A stretch of DNA of 64,000 nucleotides, from positions 5,907,501-5,971,500 of the forward strand of contig NZ_CP019724.1 of the NCBI RefSeq assembly GCF_002005225.1. The letters run 5' to 3'. The notes beneath the pieces were generated by a model. It ran no database searches, was not told where the DNA came from, and saw only the letters and a program-made list of their open reading frames with translations. A program made the translations under genes and the position numbers. The stretch is from Streptomyces pactum. GTDB taxonomy: Bacteria > Actinomycetota > Actinomycetes > Streptomycetales > Streptomycetaceae. This document shows positions 23,870 through 34,520 of the stretch, one piece after another (positions within the stretch are counted from its first letter, which is position 1; each line of letters begins with the position of its first letter).

Positions 23870-24838
23870 ATGAGCCGCAAGAGAATCGCCCTCCTCGCCC
23901 TCCCCGCCGCCGCGCTGCTCGCCCTCGTCCCCACCACGGCGTCGGCCTACCCCGGCCCCGGCCGGGTCACCGGCTCCGTCGTCACGCACGACCCGACGAT
24001 GATCCGCACCTCGTCCGGGCAGTACCAGCTCTACGCCACCGGCGGCGGCATCAGCAGCAAGACGTCCTCCGACCGCACCGCCTTCGCCGCCGGCGCCGAC
24101 GCCTTCGGGTCCCGGCCGGGCTGGTGGTCCCGGTACTCCTCCGTCCCGGAGGCCTGGGCGCCCGACATCTCGTACCACGGCGGCAAGTACCTGATGTACT
24201 ACTCCGTCTCGAAGTTCGGCAGCAACACCTCCGCCATCGGCCTCGCCGGCTCCACCACCGGGCAGCCGGGGAGCTGGAGCGACTACGGCGTCGTCTACAC
24301 CTCCGGCTCCTCCAGCGACTACAACGCCATCGACCCCAACCTCTTCGTCGACGACGACGGCAAGTGGTGGCTGTCCTTCGGCAGTTGGTGGACCGGCATC
24401 AAGATGATCCGGATCGACCCGTCCACCGGGAAGCAGCTCGCCTCGGACACCGCCCGCCGCTCCCTCGCCTCGCGCCCGTCGGGGACCAAGGCCGTCGAGG
24501 CCCCGTACATCGTCAAGCGGAACGGGTACTACTACCTCTTCGCCTCGTACGACACCTGCTGCGCCGGCACCAGCTCCACGTACAAGGTCAAGGTCGGCCG
24601 GGCGACCAGCGTCACCGGGCCGTACTACGACAGGAACGGCGTCTCGATGATGAACAACGGCGGGACGCCGGTGCTCGAGTCGCACGGCAGCGTCATCGGT
24701 CCCGGCGGCCAGTCGATCATGAACGACGTCGACGGCGACCTGATCGTCTACCACTACTACGACGGCAACGACAACGGCACCCCCAAGCTCGGCATCAACC
24801 TCCTGAACTGGAGCAGCGGATGGCCCGTCGCCTACTGA
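23870..24838 (+). CDS. Secreted GH43 endo-1,5-alpha-L-arabinanase, copy 2
   Basis: A 322-aa secreted arabinanase, paralog of the enzyme at 14515. Signal peptide KRIALLALPAAALLALVPTT ends near residue 26. Catalytic residues are Asp41 (VTHDPT), Asp155 (NAIDPN) and Glu210 (AVEAPY). WAPDISYHGGKYLMYYSVS and YDTCCAGTSSTYKVKVGR match the paralog. ATG at 23870 follows CAGGAG; the longer open frame reaches back into the promoter. It overlaps the next GH43 gene by 19 bases, so the two are coproduced: the first should make arabino-oligosaccharides and the second trim them. Confidence 0.92.
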   Translation: MSRKRIALLALPAAALLALVPTTASAYPGPGRVTGSVVTHDPTMIRTSSGQYQLYATGGGISSKTSSDRTAFAAGADAFGSRPGWWSRYSSVPEAWAPDISYHGGKYLMYYSVSKFGSNTSAIGLAGSTTGQPGSWSDYGVVYTSGSSSDYNAIDPNLFVDDDGKWWLSFGSWWTGIKMIRIDPSTGKQLASDTARRSLASRPSGTKAVEAPYIVKRNGYYYLFASYDTCCAGTSSTYKVKVGRATSVTGPYYDRNGVSMMNNGGTPVLESHGSVIGPGGQSIMNDVDGDLIVYHYYDGNDNGTPKLGINLLNWSSGWPVAY

Positions 24839-26253
24839 CCCTGCTGGCCGCCCTGCTGCTCGCCCTCTCGCTCGGGCAGCCCACCGCGAGCGCGGCCACC
24901 TTCGCCAACCCGGTCAAGGCGCAGAAGGGAGCCGACCCCTGGATCACCTACCACGGCGGCAGCTACTACATGGTGTCGACGAGCTGGACCGACGTCATCA
25001 CCGTCCGCAGATCGCCCACCCTCGGCGGGCTCGCCACCGCGCCCAGCGTGCAGGTGTGGCGGGGCGACGCGGCGTCCCGGTGCTGCAACATCTGGGCGCC
25101 CGAGCTGCACTACCTGAACGGCCGCTGGTACCTGTACTACGTCGCCGGCCAGAACGTCTCCGACTACAACCCGACCCAGCGCAGCCACGTCCTGGAGAGC
25201 GCCGGCCCGGACCCCATGGGGCCGTACACCTACCGGGGGCAGCTCAACTCCGCCTGGATGCTCGACCCCACGGTGGCGACGGTCGACGGGCGGCTGTACC
25301 TCTTCGGCAGCACGCACGACGGGACGCAGAACATCGTCGCCGCGCGGATGTCGAACCCGTACACGGTCTCCTCCTCCTTCACCACCGTCTCCAGGCCGAC
25401 GTACGCCTGGGAACGCTCGGGCGCCCCGGTCAACGAGGGACCGGAGATCCTCCAACGGGGCGGACGGACCTTCCTGGTCTACTCCGCCGGCGGCTGCTGG
25501 ACCCCCGACTACAAGCTGGGGCAGCTCGAACTGACCGGGGCCGATCCGGTCTCCGCGTCCTCCTGGACGAAGAAGCCGACGCCGCTCTTCCAGCGCAGTG
25601 ACGGCAACGGCGTCTACGGGCCCGGGCACAACGGCTTCTTCACCTCGCCCGACGGATCCGAGAGCTGGATCGTCTACCACGCCAACGACGCCGCCTCGGA
25701 GGGCTGCGACAACGGGCGTACGGCGCGGGCGCAGAAGTTCACCTGGAACGCCGACGGCACTCCGAACCTCGGCACCCCCGTCCGGCTCGGGGCGGGCATG
25801 CCCGGACCCTCGGGCGAGCCGACGGCCGTCTCGACCACCTACACGGTCACCAACCGCAACAGCGGCAAATGCCTGGACGTGGCCGGGAGCTCGCCCGCGG
25901 ACGGGGCCGGCGTGGCGCAGTACTCCTGCAACGGCGGCGCCAACCAGCGCTGGCGCCTGGAGGATCTCGGGGACGACACCCACCGGCTGGTCAACGTGGC
26001 CACCGGGAAGGTGCTGGACACCGCCGACTGCTCGGCCGCCGACGGGGCCGACCTGCGGCAGTGGTCCTGGCTGGACAACACCTGCCAGCGGTTCCGGTTC
26101 CTGGCGACCGACGGCGGTCACGTCCGGATCGTCAACCAGGCCACCGGCAAGGTCGCCGACGTCGCGGACTGCTCGACGGCGGACTCCGCCGACGTACGGC
26201 AGTGGACGTGGCTGGGCAACGCCTGCCAGCAGTGGCGGCTGAACCCGGTCTGA
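24820..26253 (+). CDS. Secreted GH43 arabinofuranosidase/exo-arabinanase with ricin-type lectin domain
   Basis: A 477-aa exported enzyme: Sec signal (RRLLTLLAALLLALSLGQ), GH43 propeller to about residue 325, then a ricin B-type trefoil (CBM13, about 340-477) with three repeats ending in QRWRLEDLG, QRFRFLATDGG and QQWRLNPV. Catalytic Asp39 (GADPW), Asp149 (MLDPTV) and Glu206 (VNEGPEI) are visible. NIWAPELHYLNGRWYLYYVA fits the GH43_26-like exo-arabinofuranosidases. Two repeats are nearly identical (DTADCSAADGADLRQWSWL and DVADCSTADSADVRQWTWL), so the lectin part may have expanded internally. ATG at 24820 lies 19 bases inside the previous gene with GGAG upstream. Confidence 0.9.
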   Translation: MARRLLTLLAALLLALSLGQPTASAATFANPVKAQKGADPWITYHGGSYYMVSTSWTDVITVRRSPTLGGLATAPSVQVWRGDAASRCCNIWAPELHYLNGRWYLYYVAGQNVSDYNPTQRSHVLESAGPDPMGPYTYRGQLNSAWMLDPTVATVDGRLYLFGSTHDGTQNIVAARMSNPYTVSSSFTTVSRPTYAWERSGAPVNEGPEILQRGGRTFLVYSAGGCWTPDYKLGQLELTGADPVSASSWTKKPTPLFQRSDGNGVYGPGHNGFFTSPDGSESWIVYHANDAASEGCDNGRTARAQKFTWNADGTPNLGTPVRLGAGMPGPSGEPTAVSTTYTVTNRNSGKCLDVAGSSPADGAGVAQYSCNGGANQRWRLEDLGDDTHRLVNVATGKVLDTADCSAADGADLRQWSWLDNTCQRFRFLATDGGHVRIVNQATGKVADVADCSTADSADVRQWTWLGNACQQWRLNPV

Positions 26254-26269
26254 AGCACCGTCCGCGCCC

Positions 26270-28009
26270 TCACCCCGTCCGGCTCATGCCCGCCGCGTTC
26301 GGCCAGCCCTGCGGTCCCGGCCGGCCCGTCGCCGGGACCGACTCCAGGCCGTTGGTGCCCCGGACCTGGGCGGCCGTGAGGCCGCCGCGGGCCGGGACAC
26401 CGGGCGGGGTGGGGCCGGCCGGGACGGGGCCGGCCGGGACGGGGCCGGCCGGGACGGGGCCGGCCGGCACCGGGTACGGGGCCGCCGCGGCGGCCGGCGC
26501 CACCGGGGCCGGGGCCGGGTACGGGGCCGCCATGGGCTGTGGGGCCGGTGCCGGGTGGGGGACCGGCACCGGCCCGGGGTACGGCGCCGGCTGGGGGACC
26601 GGCGCCGGTTGCGGGGCCTGCGGGGCCTGCGGGGGTGCCGTCGGTACCGGCGTCGGGCCGATGGCCGCCGCCGCCGGGGCGGCGGGCACCGCGGCGGGCA
26701 GCGGCATGCCGGTGCCGGTGCCGGTGCCGGTGCCGGTGGCCGGAGCGGCGGCGAGCCCCGGGGCACCGGCACCGGCGGCGATCCCCCGCAGGCCGGCCCC
26801 GTTGGTCTCGCTCATCAGGCGGTCCACCGCCGCCGTGCCCGAGCTGTAGCCGGTTCCGTTGGCGGGCTCGGGCACGGCGGCTCCCCTCCCGGACCCGTAG
26901 AGCACCTGTTCCAGGCCGGACACCAGGCGACGCACGTCCGCCTGGGGGCGCACCACGAGACGCAGGAAGCGACTGGAGGAACCGATCTTGTTGCCGCATT
27001 CACGGACCAGGACCCGGTGCTCGGTGAGCATCCGGTCCCGGACGACGGTGCCTTCGGCGCCCACGGGGAGGCGCACGAAGAGGAAGTTGCCCTGGGACGG
27101 GTAGACGGTCAGGCCGGGCAGCGCGGACAACTGGCCGGCCATCTCCAGGCGGTCGCGGCGGACCTGGTGCAGGCTTCGCGCGTACTCCGGGCCATGGTCG
27201 CGCAGCATGAACACCACGTGCTCCGCGAAGGAGTTGAGGTTCCACTTGGGCAGCATGGCGCGCACCCTGCCCGCGAGTGCCGGGTTGGCGACCAGATAGC
27301 CGAAGCGGATGCCGTGCAGCCCGAAGTTCTTGCCGAGGCTGCGCAGGACGACGACGTTGGGGCGCAGCATCGCCTCCTGGACCACGCTGGGCTCCGCCTC
27401 CGCGTCGGCGAACTCCAGGAACGACTCGTCGACGACGACCAGGTCCAGGTCGGCCATCGCGTCCATGAACCGCACCAGCGCCTGCTTGGGCGCATAGCCG
27501 CCGTCGGGGTTGTTCGGGTTGCAGACGACGGCGACCCGGGTGCCGCGGGCCCGGATGAACTCGGCGTACCGGGCGAGGTCGAGGGCGAAGCCGCCGGACT
27601 CCTGGAGCGGGAACATGTCGACCCGCTTGCCGGTCTCCATGGGCTGGTCGGTCCACCGGCCGAACGTGGGGACGGGGACGGCGAGGGACTCCCGGACCAG
27701 CAGATGGTCGATCCAGGTGATCAGCTCCGTCGAGCCGTTGCCCATCGCCACGCACTGCGGCGGCAGTTGGAGCAGACTGCACAGCTCGGCGGTGATGGTG
27801 TCGGCGCTGCTGGGGTAGTACGTGATGATGTCGCGCAGCCGGCCGGCCATCTCGTCGAACATCGCCGGGGTGGGGAAGTACGGGTTGCACGGAATGCAGA
27901 AGTCCACCGGCCCGCCGCCCGCCGCCTCGCCGCTCTCCCGCGTCAGCGCCGCCATCGACGGGCTGTGCGCCGCGGTGCTGCGGAACAACGAGGTGACGTT
28001 GCCGGACAA
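26270..28009 (-). CDS. PLP-dependent aminotransferase with long Pro/Ala/Gly-rich tail
   Basis: Class I/II aminotransferase related to histidinol-phosphate aminotransferase and CobD. PLP lysine is Lys227 in SLGKNFGLHGIRFGY; VVCNPNNPDGGYAPK gives the cofactor Asn, VVVDESFLEF the Asp, and RFLRLVVRP the carboxylate Arg. The catalytic part ends near residue 370. The remaining 200 residues are low-complexity: a TGTGTGTG run, many P-x-P pairs and four PAGPV units from a 15-base repeat (26410-26470). TTG at 28009 has a canonical ACGGAGG five bases upstream. It follows a strong hairpin after the mutarotase, so it is probably transcribed separately. Reaction unknown; the cluster does not demand histidine or cobalamin synthesis. 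Confidence 0.82.
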   Translation of the reverse strand: MSGNVTSLFRSTAAHSPSMAALTRESGEAAGGGPVDFCIPCNPYFPTPAMFDEMAGRLRDIITYYPSSADTITAELCSLLQLPPQCVAMGNGSTELITWIDHLLVRESLAVPVPTFGRWTDQPMETGKRVDMFPLQESGGFALDLARYAEFIRARGTRVAVVCNPNNPDGGYAPKQALVRFMDAMADLDLVVVDESFLEFADAEAEPSVVQEAMLRPNVVVLRSLGKNFGLHGIRFGYLVANPALAGRVRAMLPKWNLNSFAEHVVFMLRDHGPEYARSLHQVRRDRLEMAGQLSALPGLTVYPSQGNFLFVRLPVGAEGTVVRDRMLTEHRVLVRECGNKIGSSSRFLRLVVRPQADVRRLVSGLEQVLYGSGRGAAVPEPANGTGYSSGTAAVDRLMSETNGAGLRGIAAGAGAPGLAAAPATGTGTGTGTGMPLPAAVPAAPAAAAIGPTPVPTAPPQAPQAPQPAPVPQPAPYPGPVPVPHPAPAPQPMAAPYPAPAPVAPAAAAAPYPVPAGPVPAGPVPAGPVPAGPTPPGVPARGGLTAAQVRGTNGLESVPATGRPGPQGWPNAAGMSRTG

Positions 28010-28025
28010 GTGGACCTCCGTAGGT

Positions 28026-28057
28026 GGGCGGCCCGCGCGGGGGAGTGCGGGCCGCCC
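28026..28057 (-). terminator. Rho-independent-type hairpin after the mutarotase gene
   Basis: GGGCGGCCCGC (28026-28036) and GCGGGCCGCCC (28047-28057) form a perfect 11-bp stem with a 10-base loop between the mutarotase stop (28112) and the aminotransferase start (28009). Confidence 0.7.
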
Positions 28058-28111
28058 TTACATACGGTGGGGCGTCCGGTGGCGTTCAACGCGTGTGAAG
28101 AAAGTGTGCCC

Positions 28112-29260
28112 TCACGCGTCGAACGAGTGCACCGTCGTCGTCCGGTACGTCTGCCCAGGCCGCAGCACGGTCGAGGGGAACGACGGCTGGTTCGGCGAGT
28201 CCGGGAAGTGCTGCGTCTCCAGGCACAGGGCGTCGCCCTGCCGGTAGAGGGAGCCGCCGGTGCCGGTCAGCGTGCCGTCGAGGAAGTTGCCCGAGTAGAA
28301 CTGCAGGCCGGGCTGGTCGGTGGCGATGCGCAGGGTACGGCCCGAGGACCGGTCGCGCAGGGTGGCGATGTGCTCGGGGCGGTCGGTGACGCCCTTGTCC
28401 AGGACCCAGTTGTGGTCGAAGCCCTTGGCGGTGACCAACTGCGGATGCGCGTCCCGGATGTCCCGGCCGATCGGCTTGGCCCGGCGGAAGTCGAAGGGCG
28501 TGCCGGAGACCCGGGCCAGTTCGCCCGTGGGGATGAGGCCCGCGTCGGTGGGCGTGTAGCGGGAGGCGGCGATCGACAGCTCGTGGTCCTCGATCGTGCC
28601 GCTGCCCTCGCCGGCCAGGTTCCAGTAGACGTGGCTGGTGAGGTTGACGACGGTGGCCCTGTCGGTGGTGGCCTCGTAGTCGATGCGCCACTGGCCGCGC
28701 CGGGTGAGGGTGTAGGTCACCTTCGCCTTGAGCGTGCCCGGGTAGCCCATCTCGCCGTCGACGCTGGTGTAGTGCAGGACCAGGCCGACGTCGGAGCCCT
28801 CGGTGAACGGCTCGACGTCCCACACCCGCTTGTCGAAGCCCTGGGCGCCGCCGTGCAGGGTGTTGTCGCCGTCGTTGACGGAGAGCTGGTACGCCTTGCC
28901 GTCCAGGGTGAAGCGGCCCTTGTCGATGCGGTTGCCGTAGCGGCCGATCAGGGCGCCGAAGTAGGGGCTGGACGCGACGTAGTCGTCGAGGTCGTCGAAG
29001 CCCAGCGAGACGTTCTCGTAGCGGCCCCGGCGGTCGGGGACCTCCAGGGACTGGACGATGCCGCCGTACGACAGCACCTTCATCCGCGTGCCGCCGTTCT
29101 CCAGCGACCAGCGGTGCACCTTCGTGCCGTCGGCGAGCTTGCCGAAGAGCTCCTTCACCGGCTTCCTGCCTCCCGTGGCGTGTGCCGTGCCGCCGACCGT
29201 GGCGGCGGCGATGCCCGCGGCGGTCGCCGACGCGATGACCGTACGTCTGCTCAGTTCCAT
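28112..29260 (-). CDS. Tat-exported aldose 1-epimerase (mutarotase)
   Basis: Interconverts alpha and beta anomers of an aldose, here outside the cell. The 382-aa protein starts MELSRRTVIASATAAG, a twin-arginine signal, followed by the galactose mutarotase fold: VLSYGGIVQSLEVPD, FGALIGRYGNRI, NTLHGGAQGFDKRVW (first catalytic His), NLTSHVYWNL (second His) and LETQHFPDSPNQP (catalytic Glu). It is last in the leftward chvE-mmsA-mmsB operon, so it probably prepares the anomer that the importer accepts. A GC hairpin with a UUCG-type loop lies between mmsB and this gene and may lower its expression. A cytoplasmic paralog is at 42777. Confidence 0.92.
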   Translation of the reverse strand: MELSRRTVIASATAAGIAAATVGGTAHATGGRKPVKELFGKLADGTKVHRWSLENGGTRMKVLSYGGIVQSLEVPDRRGRYENVSLGFDDLDDYVASSPYFGALIGRYGNRIDKGRFTLDGKAYQLSVNDGDNTLHGGAQGFDKRVWDVEPFTEGSDVGLVLHYTSVDGEMGYPGTLKAKVTYTLTRRGQWRIDYEATTDRATVVNLTSHVYWNLAGEGSGTIEDHELSIAASRYTPTDAGLIPTGELARVSGTPFDFRRAKPIGRDIRDAHPQLVTAKGFDHNWVLDKGVTDRPEHIATLRDRSSGRTLRIATDQPGLQFYSGNFLDGTLTGTGGSLYRQGDALCLETQHFPDSPNQPSFPSTVLRPGQTYRTTTVHSFDA

Positions 29261-29290
29261 GTGCGGCTCCTGTACTTCCGTGAAAGAAGC

Positions 29291-29316
29291 GGGCCCCGCC
29301 TTCGGTGGCGGGGCCC
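29291..29316 (-). terminator. Intercistronic hairpin between mmsB and the mutarotase gene
   Basis: GGGCCCCGCC (29291-29300), loop TTCGGT as read on the plus strand, GGCGGGGCCC (29307-29316): perfect 10-bp stem. Either a partial terminator or an mRNA-stabilising stem after mmsB. Confidence 0.65.
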
Positions 29317-29324
29317 GGAGTGAC

Positions 29325-30565
29325 CTACGAACCGACCCTGCGCTTGTTCCACACGTCGAACCCGACCGCCGCCAGCAGCACCGCGCCCTTGATGACCTGC
29401 TGCCAGTCGGTGCCGATGCCGACGAGGTTCATACCGTTGTTCAGCACGCCCAGGACCAGGCCGCCGATGATCGCGCCGAGGACCGTGCCGACGCCGCCGC
29501 TCATCGACGCGCCGCCGATGAACGAGGCGGCGATGGCTTCCAGCTCGAAGTTGAGGCCGGCCTTGGGAGAGGCCGCGTTGAAGCGGGCGGCGAAGACCAG
29601 ACCCGCCAGGGCCGCGAGCATGCCCATGTTCAGGAAGACCAGGAAGGTGACCTTCTTGTCCTTCACGCCCGACAGCTTGGCCGCGGGCAGGTTGCCGCCG
29701 ATGGCGTAGATGTGGCGGCCGATGATCGCGTTGCGCATCAGGTAGCCGAACCCGACGACCAGCACGCCCAGGATGAGCAGCACGACCGGGGCGCCCTTGT
29801 AGCTGGCGAGCAGCAGCGTGACGACCAGGACGGCGGAGACCAGCGCGACCAGCTTGAGCAGGAACAGCTTGGCCGGCGGCACCTCGAGGGTGAACTCCTG
29901 CTGCCGCTTGCGGTCGCGGACCTCCTGGAACACCACGAACGCGATCAGCGCGAAGCCCAGCAACAGGGTGAGGTTGTGGTAGTTGGTGTTCGGCCCGACC
30001 TCGGGCAGGAAGCCGTTGGCGATCTTCTGCAGGTCCTTCGGGAACGGGCCGAGGGTCTGGCCCTTCAGGAAGATCTCCGTCAGACCGCGGAAGAGCAGCA
30101 TGCCCGCGAGGGTCACGATGAACGACGGTATGCCGAGATAGGCGATGAAGAACCCTTGCACGGAGCCCGCGAGCGCGCCGATGGCCAGGCACAGCACCAC
30201 CGCGACCGGCCAGGGGAGATCGTTCCTGACCATCAGGACGGCGGCCATCGAGCCGATGAACGCGGTCAGTGAGCCGACCGACAGATCGATGTGGCCGGCG
30301 ATGATGACGAGCATCATGCCGATCGCGAGGATCAGGATGTAGCTGTTCTGCAGCACCAGGTTGGAGACGTTGCGCGGCAGCAGCAGGTCGCCGTCCGACC
30401 AGACGGCGAACAGCACCACGATCAGGCCGAGGGCCATCAGCATGCCGTACTGGCGCATGTTGCGGCGCATGCCGTCGAGCATGAGCTGCAGCAGGCCGCC
30501 GCCGGAGGCCGCTCCGTCCTTGCCGGGCGGCGCGGGGGCCGGGGTCTTGGCGGTCAGGTCCGTGC

Positions 30566-30569
<4 letters not shown>
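29325..30569 (-). CDS. mmsB: Monosaccharide ABC transporter permease (MmsB/XylH/GguB family)
   Basis: Membrane component of a CUT2-type importer, 414 aa with about ten helices. Conserved portions include [20 protein letters not shown] and [19 protein letters not shown], the hallmark of XylH/RbsC permeases, and [18 protein letters not shown] near the C-terminus. The N-terminal 45 residues are hydrophilic and Ala/Pro-rich. Its ATG (30569) overlaps the ATPase stop (30566). The central loop ([18 protein letters not shown]) is longer than in ribose permeases, as in MmsB/GguB proteins. Confidence 0.93.
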
Positions 30570-32125
<1,556 letters not shown>

Positions 32126-32157
32126 GGTCGTGCCTTCCAATCCTTGAGGGGGCCCGG

Positions 32158-33270
32158 TTACTTCAGGTCGTCCGCGGAGTAGGTGCCGCCGCCGACGAGG
32201 ACCTTCTCGTAGTTGGACTTGTCGACGCTGACCGGCTGCAGCAGGTAGGCGGGGACGACCTTGGCACCGTTGTCGTACGACTTGGTGTCGTTGACCTCGG
32301 GCTTCTTGTCGTTGAGGGAGGCTTCGACCATGTTCGAGGCGACCTTGGCGAGCTCGCGCAGGTCCTTGAAGACGGTCTGCGTCTGCTGGCCCGCGATGAT
32401 CGACTTCACCGAGGCGAGCTCGGCGTCCTGGCCCGTGACGACCGGCATGGGCTTGCTGCCCGAGCCGTAGCCGTCCGACTTCAGGGCGGACAGGATGCCG
32501 ATGGAGATGCCGTCGTAGGGCGAGAGCACCGCGTCGACCCGGGCGCTGCGGTAGCTGGAGGTCAGCAGGTCGTCCATGCGCTTCTGCGCGGTGCCGCCGT
32601 CCCAGCGCAGGGTGGTGACCTGGTTGAGGTCGGTCTGCTTGGACCGGACGACCAGATCGCCCTTGTCCATGTACGGCTTCAGGACGCTCATCGCGCCGTT
32701 GAAGAAGTACTTGGTGTTGTTGTCGTCGTTGGAGCCGGCGAACAGCTCGATGTTGAAGGGGCCCTTCTTCGAACCGTCCTTCAGGCCGAGCTTCTCGACG
32801 ATGTACGTGCCCTGCAGCTCGCCGACCTTGCTGTTGTCGAACGAGGCGTAGTAGTCGACGTTCTCCGTGCCGAGGATCAGCCGGTCGTAGGAGATGACCG
32901 GGATGTCGGCGTCCTTGGCCTGCTGGAGCACGTTGCCCAGGGACTTGTTGTCGATCGCGGCGATGACCAGGGCGTCCACGCCCTGCGTGATCATGTTCTC
33001 GATCTGGGAGACCTGCTGGTCCGGGTCGTCCTCGCCGTAGACGAGCTTGGTCTCGTAGCCCTTGGCCTTCAGTTCCTTCTCGACGTTGGCTCCGTCGCTG
33101 ATCCAGCGCTCGGAGGACTTGGTGGGCATCGCGATGCCGATGGTGGCGCCGTCGCTGCCGCCCTTGTCCTCCTCGCTGCCGCCCTCGCTGTTCTGGCCGC
33201 AGGCGGTCAGCGTGAGGGCGAGGGAGGCGGCGGAGGCTATGGCGGCGAGTGCGGCTCTGCGGTTGCGCAT
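32158..33270 (-). CDS. chvE: Multiple-sugar-binding lipoprotein (ChvE family)
   Basis: Periplasmic-type binding protein anchored as a lipoprotein, 370 aa. The signal [20 protein letters not shown] ends in lipobox LTAC (Cys24), followed by a Gly/Ser/Glu/Asp linker. The mature domain begins [20 protein letters not shown] and contains [20 protein letters not shown] and [18 protein letters not shown], close to ChvE, which binds arabinose, galactose, glucose and xylose. Three Met codons occur in six; the one at 33270 has AAGGA at proper distance. First gene of the importer operon; a GTTCGAGATTTCG site lies 140 bases upstream, at the end of the preceding gene. Confidence 0.93.
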   Translation of the reverse strand: MRNRRAALAAIASAASLALTLTACGQNSEGGSEEDKGGSDGATIGIAMPTKSSERWISDGANVEKELKAKGYETKLVYGEDDPDQQVSQIENMITQGVDALVIAAIDNKSLGNVLQQAKDADIPVISYDRLILGTENVDYYASFDNSKVGELQGTYIVEKLGLKDGSKKGPFNIELFAGSNDDNNTKYFFNGAMSVLKPYMDKGDLVVRSKQTDLNQVTTLRWDGGTAQKRMDDLLTSSYRSARVDAVLSPYDGISIGILSALKSDGYGSGSKPMPVVTGQDAELASVKSIIAGQQTQTVFKDLRELAKVASNMVEASLNDKKPEVNDTKSYDNGAKVVPAYLLQPVSVDKSNYEKVLVGGGTYSADDLK

Positions 33271-33403
33271 GGTCATCATCCTTGAGGTGGGTGCAGGGCT
33301 CGGTCCGGTGGTGACGCGAAACGCTGAGGGTGGATCGACCGAGAGCAGGTGTGTGGGATTGTGCGCGGCTGTGTCTTCTTTTGTGAAGGGAGTTTCCGGA
33401 ACG

Positions 33404-34375
33404 TTATGACGAAATCTCGAACCGGTTGAGCGAGCCCGGCAGTCGCGTGCCGAGCGGAGCCATGTCCCCGTCCGCCCCGTGCCGCTCGAGCAGGTCCAGC
33501 GCGAGCCGGCCGCGCCGCACCCGCTCCTTGGCGGTGGTCAGGGTCAGTTCCCGCAGGTGGTGGCCGTACGGATAGATCCCGGGAGCCTTGGAGAGGCCGA
33601 ACTTCAGATACAGCGGGGCGCCGCGCCGGACCAGCTCGGCGACCTCGTACATCCGCACGTAGCCGCCGAGGTCGTCGGGAGCCTCGATGTACATGTCCAT
33701 GGGCGCGGCCGAAACCCGCCGTATTTCGGTCAGGTGATCCGGTGTGAGGTCGCTGGGCACGTTGATGGAGTCGGCGCCGAGCCGCTCGTACACCGCGTAC
33801 GAGGCCGGGTTGACCGGTCCGACGAGCGCCGAGAGCTTGAGCGTGGTGTCGGCGGGGACGATCCCGGCCGACCGCGCCCGGTGCAGCGTCCACAGCACGC
33901 CCTCGTCGGCGACGAGCAGGCACTTGACGCCCAGCTCCGTCGCGCGGACGGCGTCCTCCACGCACCCGGCGACCGCGTCGTGGCCGCGTGCCCGCAGGCC
34001 CGCGCCGCCCGAGTCGGTCCGGGTCGAGCCGCCGATGTCCCAGGTGCCGCGCGGGCCGGTGAACAGGCAGAGCTCGATGTCGCGTTCGGCGGTGGCCTCG
34101 ACCATCTCGGTGATCTCGGCGTCGGTCAGCATCCACACGCCGCTGCCCTGGCTGATCCGGTGGATCGGCACGTCCAGCCGTGAGGACTCCTTCAGCACCA
34201 CCCCCAGCGCCTCCGGCCCCTCGCAGGAGGGGATCTCGGTGCGCCAGCGGCCGCCGCCCGGGAAGGAGTGCGGGGAGGCGTCGGCGGGGTCGAGGGCGGG
34301 CGCGGCCAGGCCGAGGGCGGTGAGCGCCTGCTCACCGGGCCTGCGTGCGGCGGCCTTGGCGGAAGCGTCGGTCAC
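33404..34375 (-). CDS. TIM-barrel protein, U32-peptidase-like
   Basis: A 323-aa soluble protein with barrel-like alternation: [93 protein letters not shown] and [14 protein letters not shown]. The segment [11 protein letters not shown] followed by an M-Y-I-E-A-P strand recalls the U32 collagenase-like group, and I recall homologs being annotated that way, but the U32 Cys signature is absent. It sits between the dehydratase/dehydrogenase pair and the ChvE operon, all leftward, so an enzyme of sugar-acid breakdown (an aldolase or epimerase) is as plausible. ATG at 34375. Confidence 0.6.
   Translation of the reverse strand: MTDASAKAAARRPGEQALTALGLAAPALDPADASPHSFPGGGRWRTEIPSCEGPEALGVVLKESSRLDVPIHRISQGSGVWMLTDAEITEMVEATAERDIELCLFTGPRGTWDIGGSTRTDSGGAGLRARGHDAVAGCVEDAVRATELGVKCLLVADEGVLWTLHRARSAGIVPADTTLKLSALVGPVNPASYAVYERLGADSINVPSDLTPDHLTEIRRVSAAPMDMYIEAPDDLGGYVRMYEVAELVRRGAPLYLKFGLSKAPGIYPYGHHLRELTLTTAKERVRRGRLALDLLERHGADGDMAPLGTRLPGSLNRFEISS
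33410..33422 (-). promoter_or_regulatory. GTTCGANATNTCG motif, site 5 (upstream of chvE)
   Basis: GTTCGAGATTTCG on the minus strand, lying across the last codons of the TIM-barrel gene and 140 bases ahead of chvE. Differs from the IclR leader site only at its last base. I could not see a matching promoter. Confidence 0.45.
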
Positions 34376-34389
34376 AAGCGTTCCTTAGT

Positions 34390-34405
34390 GTTCGGTATGT
34401 CGGAC
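34390..34405 (+). promoter_or_regulatory. GTTCGANATNTCG motif, site 6 (upstream of the TIM-barrel gene)
   Basis: GTTCGGTATGTCGGAC, more symmetric than the other sites (G-T-T/C-G/G-A-C), 15 bases ahead of the ATG at 34375. A further GAAGTTCG follows. Confidence 0.45.
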
Positions 34406-34520
34406 GAAGTTCGCGGCTCTGGGGAGGAGAGGCCGGCGGAGCAGCCCGTGCGGATGGATGTACGCCGGTACGGAGGCCGTCAGGTCGCCCCCGTACCGGC
34501 GTACGGCTCGGGGGCGGGCG

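Noticed and set aside
25830..26253. Ricin B domain as part of a toxin
   Set aside because: It is attached to a GH43 enzyme with intact catalytic acids and serves as a carbohydrate-binding module.
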